Shown one piece after another: positions 1 to 8,712 of a DNA stretch of 64,000 nucleotides. A program made the translations under genes and the position numbers. Numbering within the stretch: the first letter of the stretch is position 1; every line of letters begins with the position of its first letter. The notes under the pieces were generated by a model. That model was not told the DNA's origin, ran no database searches, and saw only the letters and a program-made list of their open reading frames with translations. This stretch comes from UBA11403 sp963784615 (GTDB taxonomy: Bacteria; Pseudomonadota; Gammaproteobacteria; Legionellales; Legionellaceae), in assembly GCA_963784615.1 (NCBI GenBank), contig CAWASG010000001.1:1240001-1304000 (forward strand), written 5' to 3'.

Positions 1-984
1 AGCCAGTTGCTCGGCAAGTTGTTTCTCATGCACCGATTCTTGAGTAAGAAAATGAGCCACTTTTGTTTTTAAATTAATGATCTGTTGCTTCAGCTCGCTG
101 TCCAAAGAGTATTGTTGCTCTTCTTTTAGCAAATCCAGCAATGCAGATAACGATTGTTTAATGTCATTCAACTGCCCCATCGCTTCTTTATAAAGATCAA
201 TCGAGGACAGAATGGTTTTAATATCAGGTTGCTTTAAAAATAAGTCTTCGGCTTTGACTAACTTGATTTGCAGTTCTAATGCGGTGATTTGATAATTAAT
301 AAACGCAATATATTGGTTATTCAGCTGCAGCTTTAGGTCTTCAACGTAGGTTTGATTAAAACCAACATCGGTTCTTTTTTCATGTTGCAGTGCTACGTTT
401 TTTTTATAAAAAATACTGCGATCTTGGCGAAGGAGGTCAATCTGTTGCTGTAATGATTCTAAATGGCGTGTGCCTTGTGTTCTTACATTCAATTCCGCGA
501 GTTGTTTTTTAACGGTCAACAATGCCGTTTCATAACGATGTGCCAAAGCTAGATTTTCGATGATTAACTCGATGGTTTGATTATTCGTCTCATTCATACG
601 CTCAAGCTGCAAGCGTTCTGCTTTCAATGCAGGATCATCAAAATTTTGCGATGGAACAAGCGTTGCTCTTTTGATTTTAGCGGCTAGTGTCTTTTGTTGT
701 TTGCGTTGATTCACTAAAAAACTGTCGAAACTTGCTATTTTGGCATGAACCAAGGACAGCAATGCGTCGTTTTGTTTCATGCGCATCAGCACATTCTGTT
801 GAGTTGAGGACCCACGGAACGGACTACTGTCTTGATTGGCACGGAGTAAATCCGTTCGTTCTTGTTTTAAATAATCGATAATTTTTTCTGAATCTTCGGC
901 GCCATTTAGAGGGGTCGTTAAGGCAAAAGACAAACTGCTCATCACATAGAGCGAGATGAGCAGCAGTAATCGCATCACGACCAT
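1..984 (-). CDS. exported coiled-coil protein, possible N-terminus of an MscS/KefA-like mechanosensitive channel (partial)
   Basis: The frame is open from an ATG at 984 to the window edge, about 328 codons, so the 3' end is missing. The first 21 residues (MVVMRLLLLISLYVMSSLSFA) look like a signal peptide with an alanine cleavage site. What follows is rich in Gln, Leu, Lys and Glu with heptad-like spacing, typical of a long periplasmic coiled coil. Large MscS-type channels (MscK/KefA) begin this way, with an export signal and a coiled periplasmic domain before the membrane part, but the channel domain itself is outside the window. It follows aspS by 31 bases on the same strand, so it may be the last gene of that operon. 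An in-frame TTG further upstream cannot be ruled out as start. Confidence 0.6.
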   Translation of the reverse strand, partial: MVVMRLLLLISLYVMSSLSFALTTPLNGAEDSEKIIDYLKQERTDLLRANQDSSPFRGSSTQQNVLMRMKQNDALLSLVHAKIASFDSFLVNQRKQQKTLAAKIKRATLVPSQNFDDPALKAERLQLERMNETNNQTIELIIENLALAHRYETALLTVKKQLAELNVRTQGTRHLESLQQQIDLLRQDRSIFYKKNVALQHEKRTDVGFNQTYVEDLKLQLNNQYIAFINYQITALELQIKLVKAEDLFLKQPDIKTILSSIDLYKEAMGQLNDIKQSLSALLDLLKEEQQYSLDSELKQQIINLKTKVAHFLTQESVHEKQLAEQLA

Positions 985-1015
985 GGGGCGTAATCGATAG
1001 AACAACTGAGCAAGG

Positions 1016-2797
1016 TTATGCTTTCGTTGATGGTGTTGGTGCAAGTCGTATCCCCAAATCACTCAATTGTGCTGACTCAACACGAGTCGGCGCACTGGTC
1101 AATAAACAGGATGCTGATTGCGTTTTTGGGAAAGCAATCACATCGCGAATTGAGCTTGATCCGGTCATCAGCATGGCAAGTCTGTCAATGCCCAACGCGA
1201 TTCCACCGTGTGGTGGGCAACCAAAATCCAGTGCATCCAGTAAAAATCCAAACTTTTCTCGCGCTGCATCGGCAGTAATATTTAATAACTTAAATACGGC
1301 TTGTTGCATCTCTTGTCGATGAATACGAATAGAACCGCCCCCTATTTCATATCCATTAATCACGATATCATAAGCTTTTGCAAGCATTTTAGTCGGCTGG
1401 GATAAGAGCGCCTCAACAGACAAATCTTGTGGAGAACTGAATGGATGATGCATCGCTTGCAATTGACCGTTGACCCCTTCTTCAAACATCGGCCAATCGG
1501 TTACCCAGAGCATGCGCCAGCCTGGCTCGACCAACTGGCAATCGTGGCCCAGTTTAACCCGTAATGCACCCATGGATTCGTTAACAACGGTTTTATGCCC
1601 TGCGCCGAAGAAAATCACATCGCCTGTTTCAGCATTCATCCTATCGAGAATCCCATTGACTTGATCTTCTGTTAAGAATTTCAAGATGGGCGACTGTAAG
1701 CCAGCAAGGCCTTGTGCTTTATCGTTCACTTTAATATATGCCAACCCTTTGGCACCATAAATCCCGACAAAGGTGCCATATTGATCAAGCTCTTTTCGAC
1801 TGAGCTTGCATCCTTCAGGCAGTCTTAAGCCAACAACCCGACCGTCTGGTTGGGTAGCAGCTTCCGCAAATACATTCAACGATGAGTCGCGAACCAAATC
1901 GTCAATATCAACCAGCTCAAGCGGGATACGCAAATCAGGCTTATCACTGCCAAAACGACGCATGGCCTCGGCATATTGCATTCTTGGCAGTACATCGGGC
2001 ACATCGACATTCAAGATTTCTTTGAAGGTCAGTTTTAACATCCCCTCAATGAGTTTGATGATGTTGTCTTGATCAATAAATGCCATTTCAATATCAAGCT
2101 GTGTGAATTCAGGCTGTCTGTCTGCACGCAGATCTTCATCTCGGAAACAACGCACGACTTGGTAATATTTATCAAAACCCGACATCATTAACAGCTGTTT
2201 AAACAGCTGTGGCGATTGTGGTAACGCATAGAACGAGCCAGGATGAACACGTGAGGGAACGAGATAATCACGCGCCCCTTCTGGTGTTGCTTTTGTAAGC
2301 ATCGGCGTTTCAATATCCAAAAATCCGAGTTGATTCAAATAACCACGAATACACTGAACCAGTTTATGACGCAGGATGATATTGTGCTGCATGACGCCAC
2401 GTCTTAAATCTAAATATCGGTATTTATAACGCAAGTCTTCATTAACGAATTGATGATCGTCCGGTAAAAAAGGCGGTGTTTGTGATTGATTCAAAATCTC
2501 AAGCTGGGTGCCTACGACCTCAATTTTACCCGTTGCCATCGCGGCATTGACCATCCCTTCCGGGCGAGGCCTAACGACACCCGTCAAGCAAATGACGTCT
2601 TCATGTCGTAGTTTTTCTGCAATGAGAAACACATCGGCACGTTCAGGCTCATAGACGACTTGAACTAAACCAGAACTATCGCGTATATCCAAAAAAATCA
2701 CGCCACCGTGGTCGCGGCGATTATGCACCCATCCACAAAGTGTGACGGTCGCGTCTATCATCGATTCATTGACGTTGGTACAAACATGCGTTCTCAA
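1016..2797 (-). CDS. aspS: aspartyl-tRNA synthetase, TTG start
   Basis: Charges tRNA-Asp with aspartate in the cytoplasm. The 593-residue product matches the bacterial AspRS length (about 590). An OB-fold anticodon-binding domain comes first (LCGWVHNRRDHGG near residue 20), then class II motif 2 (VRCFRDEDLRADRQPEFTQ) and motif 3 near the C-terminus (GGIALGIDRLAML), with the bacterial insertion domain between. The frame extends upstream to 2857, but the family start (MRTH..) aligns to a TTG at 2797-2795, preceded by AAGGAGATG at a good spacing, so TTG is taken as the start. It lies 17 bases after the DUF502 gene, apparently in one operon with it and the zinc-ribbon gene. Confidence 0.97.
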   Translation of the reverse strand: MRTHVCTNVNESMIDATVTLCGWVHNRRDHGGVIFLDIRDSSGLVQVVYEPERADVFLIAEKLRHEDVICLTGVVRPRPEGMVNAAMATGKIEVVGTQLEILNQSQTPPFLPDDHQFVNEDLRYKYRYLDLRRGVMQHNIILRHKLVQCIRGYLNQLGFLDIETPMLTKATPEGARDYLVPSRVHPGSFYALPQSPQLFKQLLMMSGFDKYYQVVRCFRDEDLRADRQPEFTQLDIEMAFIDQDNIIKLIEGMLKLTFKEILNVDVPDVLPRMQYAEAMRRFGSDKPDLRIPLELVDIDDLVRDSSLNVFAEAATQPDGRVVGLRLPEGCKLSRKELDQYGTFVGIYGAKGLAYIKVNDKAQGLAGLQSPILKFLTEDQVNGILDRMNAETGDVIFFGAGHKTVVNESMGALRVKLGHDCQLVEPGWRMLWVTDWPMFEEGVNGQLQAMHHPFSSPQDLSVEALLSQPTKMLAKAYDIVINGYEIGGGSIRIHRQEMQQAVFKLLNITADAAREKFGFLLDALDFGCPPHGGIALGIDRLAMLMTGSSSIRDVIAFPKTQSASCLLTSAPTRVESAQLSDLGIRLAPTPSTKA

Positions 2798-2801
2798 GGT
2801 A

Positions 2802-2810
2802 CATCTCCTT
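2802..2810 (-). promoter_or_regulatory. ribosome binding site that fixes the aspS TTG start
   Basis: On the minus strand this reads AAGGAGATG, followed by TACC and the TTG. No ATG at the family start position competes with it. Confidence 0.8.
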
Positions 2811-2814
2811 AATA

Positions 2815-3417
2815 TTAAGTTTTCGGCGGCTGCATAACACCGAGAGAGATAACGCATTTCAGCGCCTCGTCTATCGTCATCGAGAGCTCTTTCACTTCTG
2901 ATTTGGCCACCATCATCAAAAAACCGGATGTTGGGTTTGGTGTAGTAGGTATAAACACTGAAATCATGTGTTCGTCGTTCTTGTTGTTATGAACAAACCC
3001 ATTCTCATTTGTTTGAAAGGCAATAGACCATAATCCTTTACGGGGATATTCAATCAGCACCACTTTACGAAACGCCTGGCTGTTTGTTGATAAAATGGCA
3101 TTTATGACTTGCTTGGTTGAATTATATACTGTTCTAACTAATGGAATTCTATCCAGCAAGGATTCACCGAATCGCATAAAATGCTGGCCTAAAATATTGG
3201 TTGCAATAATACCGGTTATCAATAACAACAACAGTGAGAACAAAACGCCAATCCCGGGAATGTTGACGCCAACCACTTGTTGCGGTTGGTAGGCATGGGG
3301 TAACAGGGCGACAGACTGGCCAAGTAAGTCAACGATAAACCTCACCACCAAAAACGTGACCAATATCGGCAACCAGACTACCAAGCCGGTAATTAAATAA
3401 CTGCGTATAGACTTCAT
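2815..3417 (-). CDS. DUF502 family inner-membrane protein
   Basis: A 200-residue membrane protein of the DUF502 family; no biochemical role is established. Two hydrophobic helices are visible (about residues 8-32 and 52-78). Conserved family stretches follow: RIPLVRTVYNSTKQVINA near residue 90 and FIPTTPNPTSGFLMMV near 150. The ATG overlaps the stop of the upstream zinc-ribbon gene by 4 bases (ATGA), so the two are translationally coupled. The order fmdB-type gene, DUF502, aspS recurs in gammaproteobacteria, which supports the calls but does not reveal the function. Confidence 0.9.
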   Translation of the reverse strand: MKSIRSYLITGLVVWLPILVTFLVVRFIVDLLGQSVALLPHAYQPQQVVGVNIPGIGVLFSLLLLLITGIIATNILGQHFMRFGESLLDRIPLVRTVYNSTKQVINAILSTNSQAFRKVVLIEYPRKGLWSIAFQTNENGFVHNNKNDEHMISVFIPTTPNPTSGFLMMVAKSEVKELSMTIDEALKCVISLGVMQPPKT

Positions 3418-3710
3418 TTAGTGTCGCTCCCAGTGGTCGTAGTGGTTGCTGGTGTGTCTGTTTTGCTCGGCTCGGTACTCGGCTTGCTTTCGGTGGCCGT
3501 TGTGTCGGATGCCGGTGTTGTTTTATTTTTCGTTTTAAAATCAGTTGCATACCAGCCTGATCCTTTGAGCTGAAAACCCGCTGCAGACACTAAACGAATC
3601 GCTTTATCTTCAGCGCACTTGGGGCATGTCTTGATGCGATCGTCACTCATTTTTTGAATCACATCAAAGTGATGATTGCAGCCAGTGCATTGATATTCGT
3701 AAATAGGCAT
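3414..3710 (-). CDS. FmdB-type zinc-ribbon protein
   Basis: A 98-residue protein starting MPIYEYQCTGCNHHF, the hallmark of the FmdB regulatory family. Two CxxC pairs (CTGC near residue 8 and CPKC near 29) should bind one zinc ion. The last 35 residues are a low-complexity Thr/Ser/Pro/Lys tail, common in this family. The precise role is not known; the name comes from a putative regulator of formamidase. It is the first gene of a tightly spaced set with DUF502 and aspS. Confidence 0.9.
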   Translation of the reverse strand: MPIYEYQCTGCNHHFDVIQKMSDDRIKTCPKCAEDKAIRLVSAAGFQLKGSGWYATDFKTKNKTTPASDTTATESKPSTEPSKTDTPATTTTTGSDTK

Positions 3711-3819
3711 TTTTTTTAAACTCCGACAATATCATCCTGGAAAAAGCAATAATGTACATATATTTGAAGAGTGATTATAACGGACAAGCGATTCAGGAAC
3801 AATAAGGCCGTGAGAACTG

Positions 3820-4004
3820 CAGGGCAAACGCGTCTAAATTGTATGAGGCCGAACCGACCGAGCCGCGCGCGTTAGCAAGCGTTCACTGCAGGTACGTTTG
3901 CAAAAAACCGGTATTTATTTTGATTGCTCGCTCTGTGAACGCTTGCTAACGCGCGCGGCTCGGTCGGTTCGGCTTAATTTTCAGCATAAGATGCATTTGC
4001 CCTG
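3820..4004. repeat. palindromic MITE-like element with flanking direct repeats
   Basis: A 185-bp non-coding element. The outer ends are CAGGGCAAACGC (3820-3831) and its near-inverse at 3993-4004. Inside are perfect 39-bp inverted arms (3848-3886 and 3935-3973), GC-rich and separated by 48 bp. Ten-base direct repeats flank it (3810-3819 and 4005-4014, ending TGAGAACTG, 9 of 10 identical), as expected of a target-site duplication. ISAs1-family elements are known to begin with CAGGG-like ends and to duplicate 8-10 bp, so such a transposase may have moved it. It fills most of the 370-base gap between the zinc-ribbon gene and the malic enzyme gene. Confidence 0.8.
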
Positions 4005-4080
4005 TTGAGAACTGCTCATTGCATAAATTAGCCAAATTCGCTATTGTATCGTCATATTAATAACCTTTTCGGATGAACGC

Positions 4081-5799
4081 ATGCTAGATTTTCATATTAG
4101 CCGCAATGAGCAAACTGGCGAAGTTTTTATTGAAACTTCGATTACAGGTAGACATTTACTGTCCACTCCTCAATTAAATAAAGGAACCGCCTTTACGCAT
4201 GACGAACGCCGTGTATTTGGCTTGCAAGGCACACTACCTAACCGTGTTGAGACATTAGACGAACAGGTAAAGCGCGCTTATATTCAGTTTTCAGCCTACT
4301 CCAGCCGTCTGCAACAAAATATTTACTTACTCAATTTACATGATAAAAATCAAATCTTGTTTTATAAATTGGTCAGTAGTCATTTGGCAGAAATGCTCCC
4401 TGTGATTTATACCCCCATTGTTGGATCAGCGGTTCAACATTACAGCCGAGAGTTTCGCCAACCTCGAGGGCTTTATATTAGTCACGCGGATCAAGGAAGA
4501 ATCGATGAAATTCTTGATAATCGCTCCAACCCAGATGTCAGTTTAATCGTCGTCACAGATGGTGAAGGCGTACTGGGCATAGGTGATCAAGGCGTTGGTG
4601 GCATTGACATTCCTGTTGCAAAATTGATGGTGTATGGCTTGTGTGGTGGCGTAGACCCGAAACGAATGCTCCCCATTTGCCTGGATGTAGGCACGAATAA
4701 TCAAGAATTAATCGAAGATCCCCTCTATTTAGGATGTCGAACTCCCCGCATTACAGGCAAAGACTATGATGCATTTATCCATACTTTCGTTGAACGCATA
4801 CAAGCAAAATTTCCGAATGCCTTTTTACATTGGGAAGATTTTGGACGTGGTAATGCCAGACGAATACTAGATCAGTTTCAAGATAAATTATGTACATTTA
4901 ACGATGACATTCAAGGTACTGGCGCTGTTACCCTCTCGGCCCTCCTTGCTGCTTGTGATGTCACTGGAAAAGATTTATTAGAACATCGCATCGTCGTCTT
5001 TGGCGCGGGATCAGCAGGCACCGGCATCAGTGAGCAAATCGTTGATGCACTGATTCGTAAAGGGCTATCAGAGGAAGAAGCGTATCGTCGATTCTGGCTG
5101 ATTGACCGACAAGGGTTGATCATGGATAGCGATCCTGATCTGACTGACTCCCAAAAGCATTACGCGCGACAAGCCAGTGACATCGCAACATGGAAGATTA
5201 ATAATAAGAAAAATCCATCACTGGCGGATACAGTAAGAGAAGCCAACCCAACAATATTAATTGGCTGCTCCGCTCAACCCGGCGCTTTTTCGCAAGACAT
5301 CGTTGAAATGATGGCAGCACGCTGTGAAAGACCGATTATTTTCCCATTATCCAATCCTGATGAAAAATGTGAGGCAAAACCGGCTGATATTTTAGCATGG
5401 ACGAATGGCTGTGCATTAATCGCAACGGGAACGGCATTTCCTGAAGTCGAGTACCAAAACCGTATGTTACCGATTGCGCAATGTAATAACGCATTGGTTT
5501 TTCCAGGCATTGGTTTAGGCATTTTGGCCGTTCGGGCAACGCGACTATCCAAAGCCATGATTTGGGCTGCATCGCAAGCATTGAGTGAATTTTCACCGAG
5601 TAAAAAAGATAGCTTTTTACCGCTATTACCCTCACTCAATGATGCACAGACTGTCGCCAAACGTATTGCGGTCGCTGTAGCGCAAGTAGCCATTGATAGC
5701 GATCTTGCGCAATGTAATCAAGATAAACCGCTTGAACGTTTAATTGAGGGGTTATTTTGGGAACCGCGATATTTACCCTTTGTTAGGAAAGAAAAATGA
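4081..5799 (+). CDS. maeA: NAD-dependent malic enzyme
   Basis: Oxidative decarboxylation of malate to pyruvate and CO2 with reduction of NAD(P). The 572-residue length is that of the large SfcA/MaeA type (E. coli about 565). Visible signatures are YTPIVGSAVQHYS (around residue 112), VVTDGEGVLGIGDQGVGG (around 160, substrate and metal site), CTFNDDIQGTGAV (around 270) and the dinucleotide fold VFGAGSAGTG (around 305). The next gene, ppsR, overlaps its stop by 4 bases. Both act at the pyruvate/PEP node, so co-expression makes sense for growth on C4 acids or amino acids. Confidence 0.96.
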   Translation: MLDFHISRNEQTGEVFIETSITGRHLLSTPQLNKGTAFTHDERRVFGLQGTLPNRVETLDEQVKRAYIQFSAYSSRLQQNIYLLNLHDKNQILFYKLVSSHLAEMLPVIYTPIVGSAVQHYSREFRQPRGLYISHADQGRIDEILDNRSNPDVSLIVVTDGEGVLGIGDQGVGGIDIPVAKLMVYGLCGGVDPKRMLPICLDVGTNNQELIEDPLYLGCRTPRITGKDYDAFIHTFVERIQAKFPNAFLHWEDFGRGNARRILDQFQDKLCTFNDDIQGTGAVTLSALLAACDVTGKDLLEHRIVVFGAGSAGTGISEQIVDALIRKGLSEEEAYRRFWLIDRQGLIMDSDPDLTDSQKHYARQASDIATWKINNKKNPSLADTVREANPTILIGCSAQPGAFSQDIVEMMAARCERPIIFPLSNPDEKCEAKPADILAWTNGCALIATGTAFPEVEYQNRMLPIAQCNNALVFPGIGLGILAVRATRLSKAMIWAASQALSEFSPSKKDSFLPLLPSLNDAQTVAKRIAVAVAQVAIDSDLAQCNQDKPLERLIEGLFWEPRYLPFVRKEK

Positions 5800-6611
5800 A
5801 ACGCTATGTCTTCATGGTTTCCGATGGGACGGGATTAACCGCCGAATCACTTGGCAATAGCTTGTTGAGCCAGTTCGAAGGTCTGGAACTGGACAAGCAC
5901 GCCATGCCGTATATCGACACCATTGAAAAGGCTCGCGAGATTGTCATCCGCATTAACCAATGCTATGCAGAAACAGGGCTTAAGCCGCTGGTATTCATGA
6001 CGTTGGTTGATGTGAACATTAGTGCATGCATCAAAGCATCTAACGCCTGCGTTTTTGATTTATTTAGCGCATTTTTAGCGCCTATAGAACAAGAACTTCA
6101 GGTTAAATCATCCTATCGCGTGGGCCGTACACATGGCGTCGCCGATATTCAAAGCTATACGCATCGGATTGATGCAGTCAATTATACACTTGGACATGAT
6201 GACGGCATCAAAATCAACGGTTATGCAGGCGCCGACATCGTTCTCATCGGCGTATCACGAAGCGGGAAAACGCCCTGTTGTTTGTACATGGCCTTACAAT
6301 TTGGCATCAGTGCGGCGAACTATCCTTTCACGGATGATGATTTATCTAATTTTCGCCTACCCGATTCTCTCAGACCCTACAAACACAAACTATTCGGCTT
6401 AACCATCGACCCATCCAGACTGCACGAAATTCGCAGCGAACGCCGACCCGACAGCCGTTACGCCAGCCTCGAACAATGCCGCCTCGAGGTTAATGAAGTG
6501 GAATCCATGTACCGTCGCGAAAATATCCCCTATCTAAATTCAACTCGATTTTCGATAGAGGAAATTGTCACCAAGATTATGGCCGCTGCAGGAATTAAAC
6601 GGAAGTTATAG
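5796..6611 (+). CDS. ppsR: PEP synthase regulatory protein (bifunctional kinase/pyrophosphorylase, DUF299)
   Basis: Members of this family inactivate PEP synthase by ADP-dependent phosphorylation of a threonine and reactivate it by phosphate-dependent pyrophosphorolysis. The 271-residue product has the family start (VSDGTGLTAESLGNSLLSQF), the P-loop-like GVSRSGKTPCCLYMALQFG near residue 152, and the C-terminal stretch LNSTRFSIEEIVTKI. It is translationally coupled to the malic enzyme gene (ATGA overlap). The PEP synthase gene is not in this window. Confidence 0.95.
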   Translation: MKRYVFMVSDGTGLTAESLGNSLLSQFEGLELDKHAMPYIDTIEKAREIVIRINQCYAETGLKPLVFMTLVDVNISACIKASNACVFDLFSAFLAPIEQELQVKSSYRVGRTHGVADIQSYTHRIDAVNYTLGHDDGIKINGYAGADIVLIGVSRSGKTPCCLYMALQFGISAANYPFTDDDLSNFRLPDSLRPYKHKLFGLTIDPSRLHEIRSERRPDSRYASLEQCRLEVNEVESMYRRENIPYLNSTRFSIEEIVTKIMAAAGIKRKL

Positions 6612-6775
6612 GGGCATCATTTTATTGCTGCGGCTCATCATGACAAGCTGCTGATGCACTGCCCCCTGCACGCCCACCGCCTTTTGCAAGCGTTATGCCG
6701 CTTGTGTCATCCGTCTCATCAATGTTTGGTACAAGGAGTTAACTGAGGACAAACGTCAGCAACTTATTTTATTGG

Positions 6776-7741
6776 TCACCCATGTCGGAAAGTCATATCA
6801 AGCGTCCAGTGAAGCTGATTTTCAATTCCCCAGTGTTGACGCACAGCGGTTAATGTTTTCTCTGCATTCGGTACAATGGAGGCAATATAAAAACGAGTAT
6901 CTTCTGTATCTTGTGTAAGCCCGTCTTTGAATTCTCTACGAGACTTTATCATTATAAGGCTTTTTAAATCAGGCCATTTTTTAAACGATGGAAAGCTATC
7001 AACACATGGTTTTATTGCCCAACATTGACGGAACTCAATCCGCCCGTGACCAGCATCATGTTCTTCAAAACAATCATGTTGTACGTGCTTGAAGTCCGCT
7101 GCCAATGCTGTTTCAAAAAAATCCGTAACCTCGACATGAAGGTTGCCCTGATTCCCTTTTAGAGCAAGTATGTAGTCAGCTTTTTTCTGAATTATTTTTT
7201 CAGCAATCGCGGTCTGGCAGCCCATCGCATCGATGGTGACGATGCATCCCTTGAGTTCAAGTACATCCAATAGCTGCGGGATGGCTGTAATTTCGTTACT
7301 TTTTTCTGCTGTTTTTTCTTGACCAAGTACAAGTCCATTTTCATTACTCCAGGCACTCACCATATGAATCGCGGGAACTCCATCCCGGCGATTGTGGCTC
7401 CGACGTAAGGTTTTTCCATCAATTGCCACAACATCCCCCAATGTCGCTACCGATACAGATTGAACCCATTTCATAAAACAGGCTTGAAATTCCTTCGTTT
7501 CAATTTTACGCATCACTCGTGCTAACGTGTCATCAACAGGAATACCATCTTTATAAGGCAGGAATTTTCTGAGCCAATCTAATTTAGCTTCACCAAAATC
7601 CTTAAGTGATTTCCAACCATCACAACCAGACACTGTCCCTGCAATAATCAGTAAAATAATTTCTATTAATGGATATCGTTTGGTTCGATCTACTCGTGGA
7701 TCAGTTAACATTTCAAAATGTTCGATTAACCCTTTATTCAT
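6776..7741 (-). pseudogene. ISAs1-family transposase, truncated at the C-terminus
   Basis: The 321-residue frame is a typical ISAs1 (H-repeat type) transposase: an N-terminal helical region, then the DDE fold with VVAIDGKTLRRS (around residue 123), CIVTIDAMGCQ (around 165) and HWGIENQLHWTLD at the end. Full-length family members are about 370-380 residues and continue past this last motif; here the frame turns into FRHG and stops, so roughly 50 residues are missing. I found no matching terminal inverted repeats on either side. It is a fossil and probably inactive. Confidence 0.85.
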
Positions 7742-7908
7742 CTTTATCCCCGGATAAGCAAGGTGGGTAGTAGATCATAGGTGAATTAGTTTGTCGATCC
7801 TTGCGGAGGATATATTTTCAATAGCATGAAGTAATGTCATGAATGCAATGCGTTCACATGCCGTATTTAATGAACAGGAGCAGAAAAAATGTCCGAATTT
7901 TCTCTGAG

Positions 7909-8347
7909 CCCGTTCGTGCTGAGGAGGCGCGTCACAGATGCTGCAGTTAGATAGGTAGGTCAACGCGCCGTCTCGAAGCATGCGCCGATAGTGCCTGCCA
8001 GTCGCCCTTAATGAGTGCTTCTTTTTTTTTGCGACTCCAGCCCTGTATTTGTTTTTCAGCAGATAGTGCTTCTTCTCGCGTAGAAAATTCTTGTGAGTAC
8101 ATCAATTGAACAGGCAGTCGTGTGCATGTGTGACAACTAGAGATCATTTTATTTTGATGCTGTGTAAATCGATTTTCTAAATTATCGGTGTGACCCGTGT
8201 AATAGCTTTTATCATTACATTGAAGAATGTAAACCCAAAACATAATATAACTCCGTTGGATGCCATCCGTGTGTATGCTTCGAGACGGCGCGTTGGACTC
8301 TTTATCACTTCATCGGTCCGTATTCGCGCCTCCTCAGCACGAACGGG
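7909..8347. mobile_element. GIY-YIG gene enclosed in nested inverted repeats (REP-like element)
   Basis: The outer repeats are perfect 23-bp inverse copies (7909-7931 and 8325-8347; the inner part reads CGTTCGTGCTGAGGAGG). Each is paired with an inner repeat, 7962-7982 and 8275-8295, that are 21-bp inverse copies ending in CTCGAAGCAT. The repeats resemble the widespread bacterial palindrome of the type CGTTCGTGCTGAG..CTCGAAGCA. The only complete gene inside is the GIY-YIG nuclease, and a neighbouring gene is cut where the element begins, which suggests insertion. Confidence 0.6.
7947..8243 (-). CDS. GIY-YIG nuclease superfamily protein, stand-alone
   Basis: A 98-residue protein with the compact GIY-YIG fold (UvrC-N/YhbQ type). 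The start MFWVYILQCNDKSYYTG carries the YIL..YTG variant of the motif, followed by N-x-x-x-R-F-x-x-H (residues 22-30). A good ribosome site (ACGGAGT) precedes the ATG. The last dozen residues (ASRRRVDLPI) are encoded by the inner inverted repeat, so the gene ends inside the repeat. Stand-alone members of this family have no firm function; a nuclease role in spreading its own flanking repeats is possible but only inferred. Confidence 0.85.
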   Translation of the reverse strand: MFWVYILQCNDKSYYTGHTDNLENRFTQHQNKMISSCHTCTRLPVQLMYSQEFSTREEALSAEKQIQGWSRKKKEALIKGDWQALSAHASRRRVDLPI

Positions 8348-8588
8348 ATCGGGGTAACTTTAAACATTTTTTTAGATAGCAGTCAACTACTCTAAAACAA
8401 CAAGGTGTGTGATTGAAATGGTTTTTTAACTGTTCAAATTTTAGATGATCCTGCCCTGATTGAATAAGCCCCTGCTCTTCGAGTTGGGTAAATTTTCGCT
8501 GTTTTAAAATCGCAACAGCATCAGTTAGCTCAGCGAGCACTAATTCAAAATTAGCGAATCTCTGAATCCAACGGATATCTTTATTCAT
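8334..8588 (-). pseudogene. nucleotidyltransferase substrate-binding protein (HI0074-like), truncated
   Basis: The first 43 residues (through FTQLEEQGLIQ) look like the start of the HI0074 family, helical partners of minimal nucleotidyltransferases that usually run about 140 residues. After that the resemblance stops, and the frame ends at a TGA inside the outer inverted repeat of the adjacent GIY-YIG element. A clear ribosome site (GGAGTG) precedes the ATG, so the start is genuine and the 3' part was lost. No partner nucleotidyltransferase gene is nearby. Confidence 0.6.
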
Positions 8589-8712
8589 TGAGTCACTCCA
8601 ATTAAACGAATGTGTAGAGTATCATCCCTACAAGATTCTCTTCCGTCAATATATAGTGCGCGCTATCGCCGCAGACGGATGATGATGCACTCTATATCAT
8701 GAGCAAAATTTT

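Noticed and set aside
7775..7981. A 68-codon minus-strand frame starting at the GIY-YIG inner repeat
   Set aside because: Its first third is a translation of the inverted repeats, it has no ribosome site, and the rest resembles nothing known.
8600..8700. Terminator from inverted ATATAGTGC/GCACTCTATAT near the phosphoribosyltransferase stop
   Set aside because: The arms are imperfect and far apart with no T-run, so the support is too weak.
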